Below, piece after piece: positions 1-5,673 of a stretch of 5,673 nucleotides of DNA. The notes beneath the pieces are model-generated. The model saw nothing but the letters and a program-made list of their open reading frames with translations, was not told where the DNA came from and made no database searches. The position numbers and the translations under genes were made by a program. Numbering within the stretch: position 1 is the stretch's first letter; every line of letters starts with the position of its first letter. Source of the stretch: Fidelibacterota bacterium (lineage in GTDB: Bacteria > Fidelibacterota > Marinisomatia > SCGC-AAA003-L08 > TS1B11); the NCBI GenBank assembly GCA_022564085.1, contig JADFMC010000146.1, positions 1 through 5,673 of the forward strand, in the 5' to 3' direction.

Positions 1-2555
1 TAGCGTTCGAAGTGGGCGAAGGCCTCCGGCTCGGCCAGGGTGCGCTTGAGCCGGTAATGCTCCATGGCCTGCCCTTTAACCAGTTCCTGTATTTCCTCCG
101 GTTCCTGGCCGATCAGGGTATCCGCCGGGAAATCAATCAGGAAAATGCTGCCCAGTTCGTGGCGCAGGGCGTCGTGGTTGATCATCCCATCTTCCACAAT
201 GGCCTTGTCCCGCAACAGATTGCCGACCACATCCTCCACCATCTTTTCGACCTCCGGCAGCACATCATCGCCCAGGAGGGCGTAGTTGCGCCGGTCGTAT
301 ATGATCTCCCGCTGGTTGTTCATCACGTCGTCGTATTCCAGCAGGTGCTTGCGGATGCCGAAGTTGCGGGCCTCCACCCGTTTCTGGGCCCGCTCGATCG
401 ATTTGGTGATCATCTTATGGGTCAGTACCTCCCCTTCCTCCACCCCCATGCGGTCCATGAGTTTGATGATCCGCTCGCTGCTGAACAGGCGCATCAGATC
501 ATCTTCCAGGCTGAGGAAGAACACGGAGCTGCCCTCGTCACCTTGCCGGCCGGAGCGACCCCGCAATTGCAGGTCGATGCGGCGGCTCTCGTGGCGTTCG
601 GTGCCCAGGATGTGCAGGCCACCCAGCTCCTTGACCCCCTCGCCCAGTTTAATGTCGGTGCCCCGGCCGGCCATATTGGTGGCGATGGTCACCGCCCCGC
701 GCTGGCCCGCCCGCAGGATGATCTCAGCCTCGCGCTGGTGCTGCTTGGCGTTCAGTACATTGTGGGGGATGCCCCGGCGCTTGAGCATGCGTGAGAGGGT
801 CTCGGATACCTCCACGGTAGTGGTCCCCACCAGGGTGGGCTGCCCATCCCGGAAGCGGTCCTCTATGGCGTCCAGGATGGCGTTGTACTTCTCCCGCTTG
901 GACTTGTAAACCAGGTCTTGGCTATCAACCCGGATGACCACTTCGTGAGTGGGTATGGCCGTCACCTCCAGCTTGTAGATCTGGGAGAACTCCTGGGCCT
1001 CGGTTGCGGCGGTGCCGGTCATGCCGGACAGCTTCTCGTACATCCGGAAGTAGTTCTGGATGGTAATGGTGGCCACCGTCTGGGTCTCTTTCTCGATCAC
1101 CACCTTTTCCTTGGCCTCCAACGCCTGGTGCAGGCCGTCACTGTAGCGCCGCCCCGCCAGGACCCGGCCGGTAAAATCGTCCACTATCAGCACCTTGCCG
1201 TCCTGGACCACGTACCCCACGTCCTTTTCGTGCAGGGTGTAGGCCCGCAGCAGCTGGCTGATATGATGGATGGTATTGCTGCGGTCGCCGTTGAGGCTTT
1301 GCACCTCTTCCTTGCGGCGCAGCACCTCCTCAGCGCTCAAACCATCGGTCGTGTCGATAGCGTGGAAGGCTTCCCCCAGGTCGGGGATTATGAACGCGTC
1401 AGGATCGTCGGGGGCAATCTTGTTGCGGCCCATATCGGTGAGATCGATGATGTGGCTTTTCTCATCGACGAAAAAATATAGCTCCTCATCCAGCTCGGTG
1501 AGCTTCTTATCCCGCATGTAATCGTTTTCCACCGAGCGCACAGCCGCTTTCACTCCGGTACGCTGGAACAGTTTGCCAAGCCGGTTGTTTTTGGGCATCC
1601 CCCGGCTGGCGATGAGCAGCTTGGTGGCGGCCTCGTATTCCTCGCTGTCCCACATCTTTTCCGCGTCGGCCACCAGCGAGTTGACCAGGTTTGTCTGGCT
1701 GCGCACCAGGCTTTCCACCGTGGGCCGCAGCTCGGTATATAGGGTATCGGTGGGCGTATCCACCTGGCCGGAGATGATCAGCGGCGTGCGGGCTTCGTCG
1801 ATCAGTACCGAGTCCACCTCATCGACGATAGCATAGGCATGAGCCCGCTGCACCTGGTCTTCGGGGGAGACCGACATGTTGTCCCGCAGGTAATCGAAGC
1901 CGAATTCGTTATTGGTGCCGTAAGTGATATCACAGCCATAGACCTCGCGCCGGGCCTGGGGGTCCATCTGGTTGAGAATACACCCCACCGACACCCCCAG
2001 GTAGCTGTAGAGCTGACCCATCCATTGGCTGTCCCGCTGGGCCAGGTAATCGTTAACGGTGATCAGGTGCGCCCCACGGCCGGCCAGGGTGTTGAGTATC
2101 AACGGCATGGTGGCCACCAACGTCTTGCCTTCGCCGGTTTTCATCTCGGCGATACGGCCGTTGTGCAGGACGATCGCCCCCATCAACTGCACATCAAAGG
2201 GCACCATGTCCCAGGTCATGGGATAGCCCAAAACCTTGAACTCCTGCCCCATCATTTGACGGCAACCGGCCTTGACAATGGCGAAAACTTCCGCCATGCG
2301 ATCATCGAGTACCCGCTGCTCGGCCAGGTACATTTCGTCTTCCACCTGTGAGTCGGGGGGAGCCGCCGCTTTCACCGCCTCGCGAGTATCGGCCACTTCC
2401 CGGCCAATTTCCTTCAGGCGCCCGGTGAGCTGTTCGCGGGGCTGGTCTACCAGGGTGGCATAGATCGAGTTAATCTCGTCGACGATGACCTGGAACGACC
2501 GGATATCCCGCTCCGACTTGGTGCCGCCAAACAGCTTGTTCACCCACTTCAGCAT
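1..2555 (-). CDS. secA: Preprotein translocase subunit SecA (3' end truncated by window edge)
   Basis: SecA is the cytoplasmic ATPase that drives unfolded preproteins through the SecYEG channel. The frame is open from an ATG at 2555 to the window edge (851 codons). It begins MLKWVNKLFGG, typical of SecA. Visible motifs are Walker A MKTGEGKT (residues 138-145), Walker B DEVD (245-248), LIVDDFTGR followed by RRYSDGLHQA (from about 456), TNMAGRGTD (Met628), and RGRSGRQGD (665-673). The helical scaffold follows, with EYDDVMNNQR near 738-747. Compared with E. coli SecA as remembered, Walker A is about 36 residues further in and the cross-linking domain about 85 residues longer, while the variable loop between RGTD and RGRSGRQ is missing. 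This matches FCB-group SecA. The C-terminal end lies outside the window. A weak GGAA Shine-Dalgarno sits 7 nt before the ATG, and the gene starts 18 nt after nusB. The identification is very secure. Confidence 0.98.
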   Translation of the reverse strand, partial: MLKWVNKLFGGTKSERDIRSFQVIVDEINSIYATLVDQPREQLTGRLKEIGREVADTREAVKAAAPPDSQVEDEMYLAEQRVLDDRMAEVFAIVKAGCRQMMGQEFKVLGYPMTWDMVPFDVQLMGAIVLHNGRIAEMKTGEGKTLVATMPLILNTLAGRGAHLITVNDYLAQRDSQWMGQLYSYLGVSVGCILNQMDPQARREVYGCDITYGTNNEFGFDYLRDNMSVSPEDQVQRAHAYAIVDEVDSVLIDEARTPLIISGQVDTPTDTLYTELRPTVESLVRSQTNLVNSLVADAEKMWDSEEYEAATKLLIASRGMPKNNRLGKLFQRTGVKAAVRSVENDYMRDKKLTELDEELYFFVDEKSHIIDLTDMGRNKIAPDDPDAFIIPDLGEAFHAIDTTDGLSAEEVLRRKEEVQSLNGDRSNTIHHISQLLRAYTLHEKDVGYVVQDGKVLIVDDFTGRVLAGRRYSDGLHQALEAKEKVVIEKETQTVATITIQNYFRMYEKLSGMTGTAATEAQEFSQIYKLEVTAIPTHEVVIRVDSQDLVYKSKREKYNAILDAIEDRFRDGQPTLVGTTTVEVSETLSRMLKRRGIPHNVLNAKQHQREAEIILRAGQRGAVTIATNMAGRGTDIKLGEGVKELGGLHILGTERHESRRIDLQLRGRSGRQGDEGSSVFFLSLEDDLMRLFSSERIIKLMDRMGVEEGEVLTHKMITKSIERAQKRVEARNFGIRKHLLEYDDVMNNQREIIYDRRNYALLGDDVLPEVEKMVEDVVGNLLRDKAIVEDGMINHDALRHELGSIFLIDFPADTLIGQEPEEIQELVKGQAMEHYRLKRTLAEPEAFAHFER

Positions 2556-2562
2556 TTAATCA

Positions 2563-2566
2563 TTCC
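2563..2566 (-). promoter_or_regulatory. Weak Shine-Dalgarno of secA
   Basis: GGAA lies 7 nt upstream of the secA ATG, inside the 18-nt gap after the nusB stop. It is the weakest ribosome-binding site of the four complete junctions. The gap is too short and lacks any inverted repeat, so it offers no room for a separate promoter or terminator between nusB and secA. Confidence 0.5.
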
Positions 2567-2573
2567 AACTAGC

Positions 2574-2999
2574 CTATGCACTGATCACTTTCTTATCCAA
2601 CAGCTCATGATAGACCGCATCCAGGATCCCGTTGATAAAGCCGGGGCTTTCGTCGGTGCTGTAAATTTTGGCGATCTCGATCGCCTCACTGATGCTCACC
2701 TTGGAAGGGATATCTTTAAAGTTAACCATTTCCACCAGGGCCAGTTCCAGGATCAGGAGGTCGATGAAAGTGACTCGTCCCAGCTCCCAGTTTTCCAGCT
2801 TGTTTGAGATAGTCTCATCGGCCCACTCCTGTTCTTCGATCGTCTTCTTAGCCAACCGGCGGCAGTATGCCATAGCTCCGGCCAGCGGCGGCGTATTGGT
2901 CTCGGCAGCGACAAACTTCAACGCTTCCCTCAGGCTGCATTTACCTTGGCGTACGGCGTACAGGGCCTGCAAAGCCATCTCCCGGGCTCGCCGGCGCAC
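2574..2999 (-). CDS. nusB: Transcription antitermination factor NusB
   Basis: NusB binds BoxA RNA together with NusE (ribosomal protein S10) and supports antitermination on rRNA operons. From the GTG at 2999 the protein is 141 aa, a normal length for this all-helical family. The N-terminal RRRAREMALQALYA matches the conserved Arg-rich, RNA-contacting start. The C-terminal half carries the family block IPSKVSISEAIEIAK, then YSTDESPGFINGILDAVYHEL. The start is uncertain: the only strong Shine-Dalgarno (AGGAG, 3018-3022) is 18 nt from the GTG but 6 nt from an in-frame ATT at 3009-3011, which would add four residues. The ATG at residue 8 is too far in, because it would remove the conserved RxAR segment. 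The gene lies between the leucine dehydrogenase gene (14 nt gap) and secA (18 nt gap). Confidence 0.96.
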   Translation of the reverse strand: MRRRAREMALQALYAVRQGKCSLREALKFVAAETNTPPLAGAMAYCRRLAKKTIEEQEWADETISNKLENWELGRVTFIDLLILELALVEMVNFKDIPSKVSISEAIEIAKIYSTDESPGFINGILDAVYHELLDKKVISA

Positions 3000-3013
3000 T
3001 TTCCTGGTAATGA

Positions 3014-4111
3014 TTATCTCCTCTTGAACACCCGGTTGGGGCTGTCGTTATAAAAGCGCTTAATCCGGGCCACCTTCTGGATGCGTTCCTCCGCCAGATG
3101 GTCGGAAGCGGCATTGGTTGGGATCCCTTGTTCCTCCGATACACGAAAAATTTCCAGCAGTGTATGGTAGATACCTTCGGCCTGCTTGAAGGCCCGCTCC
3201 TGGTTATAACCCTCCAACTCGTTGGCCACGTTGATCAGGCCGCCGGCATTTATGGCGTAATCGGGGGCGTACAGAATGCCGCGTTTCCGCAACGCCTCCC
3301 CGTGGGTCTTGGACACGGCCAGCTGGTTATTGGCTGCCCCACCGATCACCTGGGCCTTGATTTTGGGGATGGTGTCATCGTTCAAAATGGCTCCCATGGC
3401 GCAGGGTGAAAAAATATCAACGTCCAACTCATAGATCTCATCCCCCCCGATCTGGGTGGCCTTGAAATCCCGCACCGCGCGATCCACGGCCTGCTGGTTA
3501 ACGTCGCTGATGAATAGTTGCGCACCGGCATCGTGCAGGTATTGGCACAGGTGATACCCCACGTGGCCCACGCCCTGTACGGCCACTTTGATACCACTCA
3601 TATCCTCCCGGCCCGTCTTGGTCTGCCAGGCGGCCTTGAGCCCCACAAAAACTCCCAGGGCTGTTACCGGCGAGGGATCACCGCTGCCCCCCAGCGCCTT
3701 GGAGATGCCGGTGACGTAACTGGTTTCGTTCCGCACCCACTCCATGTCCCGGACGGTGGTGTTCATATCCTCAGCTGTGATATAGCGTCCCCCCAGCCCA
3801 TTAACAAAGCGTCCGAAGGCCCGAAAGAGGTATTCGTTGCGCTCTTTTTCCGGGTCGCCGATGATCACCGACTTACCGCCCCCCAGGTTCAGGCCGGCTA
3901 TGGAAGCCTTGTAAGTCATCGCCCGGGACAGACGCAGGACGTCGTACAGGGCATCATCATCGGAGCTGTAGTTATAGAAGCGGCAGCCTCCCAGGCTGGG
4001 ACCCAGGGTGGTGTCGTGCACGGCGATGATCGCCCGGAGGCCGATTTCCCGTTCGCTGCAGAATACCACCTGCTCGTGGTTATGCCGACCCATCATTTTA
4101 AATACATCCAT
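3014..4111 (-). CDS. ldh: Leucine (branched-chain amino acid) dehydrogenase, NAD-dependent
   Basis: This enzyme reversibly deaminates leucine, valine or isoleucine to the 2-oxo acid, reducing NAD+ and releasing ammonia in the cytoplasm. The protein is 365 aa, close to Bacillus leucine dehydrogenases (about 364), and recognisably similar from end to end. Visible are EQVVFC, HDTTLGPSLGG (32-42), substrate-binding Lys68 in MTYK, catalytic Lys80 in GLNLGGGK, Asp115 in ITAEDM, the Rossmann GVGHVG (180-185) with an acidic residue at the next strand end (Asp203), GGAANNQL (257-264) and NAGGLINVANE. Lys68, Lys80 and Asp115 fall at the same numbers as in the Lysinibacillus sphaericus enzyme. The ATG at 4111 was chosen because the homology begins there and AAGGA lies 8 nt upstream. 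The frame stays open to 4264, but that part has no family similarity and overlaps the acyl-CoA dehydrogenase. A generic Glu/Leu/Phe/Val dehydrogenase label is the cautious alternative. Confidence 0.94.
   Translation of the reverse strand: MDVFKMMGRHNHEQVVFCSEREIGLRAIIAVHDTTLGPSLGGCRFYNYSSDDDALYDVLRLSRAMTYKASIAGLNLGGGKSVIIGDPEKERNEYLFRAFGRFVNGLGGRYITAEDMNTTVRDMEWVRNETSYVTGISKALGGSGDPSPVTALGVFVGLKAAWQTKTGREDMSGIKVAVQGVGHVGYHLCQYLHDAGAQLFISDVNQQAVDRAVRDFKATQIGGDEIYELDVDIFSPCAMGAILNDDTIPKIKAQVIGGAANNQLAVSKTHGEALRKRGILYAPDYAINAGGLINVANELEGYNQERAFKQAEGIYHTLLEIFRVSEEQGIPTNAASDHLAEERIQKVARIKRFYNDSPNRVFKRR
3018..3022 (-). promoter_or_regulatory. Shine-Dalgarno of nusB, inside the end of the upstream gene
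   Basis: AGGAG lies in the last two sense codons of the leucine dehydrogenase gene, just before its TAA. It is a strong ribosome-binding site but is 18 nt from the GTG at 2999, well beyond usual spacing, and 6 nt from an in-frame ATT at 3011. A second AGGA (3002-3005) is only 2 nt from the GTG, which is too close to work well. Its placement suggests that nusB translation is coupled to that of the preceding gene. Confidence 0.6.
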
Positions 4112-4116
4112 AGACT

Positions 4117-5262
4117 TTATCCTTTTCGCTGCAGTTCCCGAGCAATAACCAAGCGCTGAATTTCGGAAGTCCCCTCGTAAATCTGGGTGATTTTGGCGTC
4201 CCGCATCAAGCGCTCCACACCGGTTTCCCGCATATAACCGGAGCCGCCGTGGATCTGGACACATTGGGTGGCGGTGCGCAGAGCCACATCGGAGGCGAAG
4301 CCCTTAGCCATGGCGGCGGCGGCGGTGATGGACTTTCCGCGGTCCTTGAGAAAAGCCGCCCGGCGGGTGAGCAGCCGGGCCGCCTCCACCTCGGTAGCCA
4401 TGTCGGCCAATTTGATCTGAATGGCCTGGAATTTGATGATCTTCTGGCCAAACTGCTCCCGCTCCTGGGCGTACTCCAGGGCCCGGTCCAGGGCGGCCTG
4501 GGCGATCCCCACCGCCTGGGCGGCGATGCCGATGCGCCCGCCATCCAGGGCGGTCATGGCGATCACAAATCCGTCGCCCTCATTGCCCAGCAGGTTTTCC
4601 GCAGGCACCCGCACTTCGTCAAAGTAAAGTTCCGTCGTGACCGCTGCCCGGATGCCCAGCTTGTCCTCCGGCTTCCCGGCCGATAAGCCCGGCAGCCCCT
4701 TTTCAACAATAAAACACGAAATGCCCTTGTGGCCTTTTTTCGGGTCGGTCATTGCCAGCAACATAATAACATCGGCCTTGGGCCCACCCGAGACCCAATT
4801 CTTGGTCCCGGAGATTAGGTAGACATCTTTTTCGCGCCGGGCCAGGCAACGCAGGTTGGAGGCATCCGAACCGGCCTGGGGTTCGGACAGGGAAAAGGCG
4901 CCCAGCTTTTCACCATTGGCTAGCGGGATCAGATATTTTTTCTTCTGGGCCTCCGAGCCAACCTGGTTAAGCATGCTGCACACCAGCGAATTATTCACGC
5001 TCATCATCACCGAGACGGACGCGTCCGCCCGGGCAATCTCTTCCATCGCCACGGTGTAGGCCACCGTGTCCATGCCGGCCCCACCCCACTGCTGGGGCAC
5101 CATCACCCCCATCAGCCCCAGCTCACCCAGCCGGCGGATTATCTCACCCGGCCACCGCTCGGTCTCGTCGCGCTCTATGGCACCGGGCGCTACCTCCTCC
5201 CGGGCGAATCGCCGAACGTTCTCCTGCAATAGGAGCTGCTCTTCGGTCAGGTCGAAATTCAC
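4117..5262 (-). CDS. Acyl-CoA dehydrogenase, short-chain/butyryl-CoA type (FAD)
   Basis: This flavoenzyme oxidises an acyl-CoA to the trans-2-enoyl-CoA and passes electrons to electron-transfer flavoprotein. At 381 aa it is the usual length for a soluble bacterial member. It opens with MNFDLTEEQ, a typical family start. The FAD/substrate signature AFSLSEPQAGSDA is at 122-134, QFGQKIIKFQAIQIKLADM at 270-288, and IHGGSGYMRETGVERLMRDAK at 337-357. Catalytic Glu363 sits in IYEGTSEIQR (361-370), the position used by short-, medium- and short/branched-chain enzymes. Where isovaleryl-CoA dehydrogenase has its base (DLER), this protein has DGGR (240-243), so it is not of that type. The start is GTG, preceded by a strong AGGAGG at 5 nt. 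The gene begins 9 nt after the hydroxyacyl-CoA dehydrogenase and ends 5 nt before the leucine dehydrogenase. Butyryl-CoA or a branched short-chain acyl-CoA is the likely substrate; sequence alone does not settle which. Confidence 0.94.
   Translation of the reverse strand: MNFDLTEEQLLLQENVRRFAREEVAPGAIERDETERWPGEIIRRLGELGLMGVMVPQQWGGAGMDTVAYTVAMEEIARADASVSVMMSVNNSLVCSMLNQVGSEAQKKKYLIPLANGEKLGAFSLSEPQAGSDASNLRCLARREKDVYLISGTKNWVSGGPKADVIMLLAMTDPKKGHKGISCFIVEKGLPGLSAGKPEDKLGIRAAVTTELYFDEVRVPAENLLGNEGDGFVIAMTALDGGRIGIAAQAVGIAQAALDRALEYAQEREQFGQKIIKFQAIQIKLADMATEVEAARLLTRRAAFLKDRGKSITAAAAMAKGFASDVALRTATQCVQIHGGSGYMRETGVERLMRDAKITQIYEGTSEIQRLVIARELQRKG
4120..4124 (-). promoter_or_regulatory. Shine-Dalgarno of the leucine dehydrogenase gene
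   Basis: AAGGA lies 8 nt upstream of the ATG at 4111, within the last two sense codons (AAA GGA) of the acyl-CoA dehydrogenase gene. It decides the start at 4111 over the upstream in-frame extension. The two genes are separated by only 5 nt, so translational coupling is likely. Confidence 0.65.
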
Positions 5263-5267
5263 TGCCG

Positions 5268-5273
5268 CCTCCT
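5268..5273 (-). promoter_or_regulatory. Shine-Dalgarno of the acyl-CoA dehydrogenase gene
   Basis: AGGAGG lies 5 nt upstream of the GTG at 5262 and overlaps the TAG stop (5272-5274) of the preceding hydroxyacyl-CoA dehydrogenase. It is the strongest ribosome-binding site in the window and fixes the GTG as the start. The overlap points to translational coupling of the two beta-oxidation genes. Confidence 0.7.
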
Positions 5274-5673
5274 ACCTCTGCTGGTATTCATAAAACCCCT
5301 GCCCAGTTTTCTTTCCCAGGTGGCCGGCATTCACCATCCGCCGCAGCAACGGACAGGGGCGGTACTTGTCATCCCCCAGCTGCTCGTGCAACACCTCCAT
5401 GATGCTCAGGCAGGTGTCCAGGCCGATGAGGTCCGCCAAGGCCAGGGGGCCCAGGGGGTGGTTCAGGCCCAGCTTCATAATCTGATCGATGGCCTCGGCC
5501 TTGGCCACCCCTTCCATCAAGCAGAAGATGGCCTCGTTGATCATGGGCATCAGCACCCGGTTGGCGACAAATCCGGGGTAGTCGTTGACGGATACGGGGG
5601 TCTTGCCCAGCTGCCGGGCCAGGTCCGCTACGGCCTGGTGGGTACCCTCGCTGGTGTCCTGCCCCCGGATTAT
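5272..5673 (-). CDS. 3-hydroxybutyryl-CoA dehydrogenase, C-terminal part (5' end outside window)
   Basis: The enzyme oxidises (S)-3-hydroxyacyl-CoA to 3-oxoacyl-CoA with NAD(P)+, the third step of beta-oxidation, or runs in reverse in butyrate synthesis. The last 133 residues are present and the frame is open to the window edge, so the N-terminal Rossmann domain and the start lie beyond 5673. The first visible residues, IIRG then DTSEGT, come from the interdomain stretch. KTPVSVNDYPGFVANRVLMP is the family signature at the start of the C-terminal helical domain. NHPLGPLALADLIGLD contains the conserved active-site Asn (codon 5461-5463). The end, KYRPCPLLRRMVNAGHLGKKTGQGFYEY, is typical of monofunctional enzymes of the Hbd/PaaH/FadB2 type. 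The protein stops right after this domain, so it is not fused at its C-terminus to another activity. It leads into the acyl-CoA dehydrogenase with a 9-nt gap. Chain-length preference cannot be read from this part. Confidence 0.93.
   Translation of the reverse strand: MIRGQDTSEGTHQAVADLARQLGKTPVSVNDYPGFVANRVLMPMINEAIFCLMEGVAKAEAIDQIMKLGLNHPLGPLALADLIGLDTCLSIMEVLHEQLGDDKYRPCPLLRRMVNAGHLGKKTGQGFYEYQQR

Noticed and set aside
12..794. Open frame of 260 codons on the plus strand
   Set aside because: It lies wholly antisense to the conserved helicase and scaffold region of secA. Its translation is rich in His, Gln, Leu and Val, as expected from the complement of GC-rich codons, and shows no family motif.
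918..1481. Open frame of 187 codons on the plus strand
   Set aside because: Antisense to secA codons for conserved blocks such as VDDFTGR and RRYSDGLHQA; His/Val/Gln-rich shadow frame with no recognisable domain.
1839..2351. Open frame of 170 codons on the plus strand
   Set aside because: Antisense to the Walker A region of secA. The amino-acid make-up is that of a shadow frame, and no ribosome-binding site or neighbour context supports it.
2556..2573. Possible terminator or promoter between nusB and secA
   Set aside because: The 18-nt gap has no inverted repeat, no T-run after a stem, and no -35/-10 pair; it is too short for either element.
3518..4159. Open frame of 213 codons on the plus strand
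   Set aside because: Antisense to the N-terminal half of leucine dehydrogenase, which is strongly conserved over exactly this stretch; no family similarity in the plus-strand product.
4112..4264. 51-codon N-terminal extension of leucine dehydrogenase
   Set aside because: It overlaps the catalytic end of the acyl-CoA dehydrogenase, has no similarity to the family, and the ATG at 4111 has both the family start and a well-placed AAGGA.
1..5673. Search for a hidden novel system: mobile elements, CRISPR repeats, tRNA or other RNA genes, arrest peptide before secA
   Set aside because: Nearly all bases are coding on the minus strand. I found no direct-repeat array, terminal inverted repeat, transposase motif or structured RNA in the short gaps, and no small gene fits between nusB and secA.

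Overview
The window holds one tightly packed run of five genes, all on the minus strand: (3' end of a 3-hydroxybutyryl-CoA dehydrogenase) -> acyl-CoA dehydrogenase -> leucine/branched-chain amino acid dehydrogenase -> nusB -> secA (3' end missing). The intergenic gaps are 9, 5, 14 and 18 nt. No promoter, terminator, RNA gene, repeat, CRISPR array or mobile element is visible. Both outer genes are cut by the window edges.

Organism: a GC-rich bacterium. The SecA sequence is the best marker. It has a longer N-terminal region before Walker A, an enlarged preprotein cross-linking domain, and a '(I/M)TWDMVxxDVQL' block before the ATP site. I associate these with the FCB group (Bacteroidetes/Chlorobi, Ignavibacteria, Marinimicrobia and relatives). 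Together with the high GC, a less-studied FCB lineage is the best guess. This rests on remembered family sequences, not on a search.

Layout on the minus strand, in transcription order. At 5673-5272 is the C-terminal domain of an NAD-dependent 3-hydroxyacyl-CoA dehydrogenase. At 5262-4117 is a complete acyl-CoA dehydrogenase with the short-chain/butyryl-type catalytic glutamate. At 4111-3014 is a complete leucine dehydrogenase with all expected catalytic residues. At 2999-2574 (perhaps starting at 3011) is the antitermination factor NusB. At 2555-1 is SecA, the preprotein translocase ATPase, truncated before its C-terminal tail.

The first three genes form a catabolic module: oxidative deamination of branched-chain amino acids, then acyl-CoA oxidation and 3-hydroxyacyl-CoA oxidation. 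The last two are housekeeping genes for rRNA transcription and protein export. The close spacing suggests co-transcription. At three junctions the ribosome-binding site lies inside the stop region of the preceding gene.

I see no undescribed biological system here. The points most worth a second look are a possible AUU start codon for nusB, the joining of a catabolic module to nusB-secA, and active-site details that narrow the substrates of the two complete catabolic enzymes.
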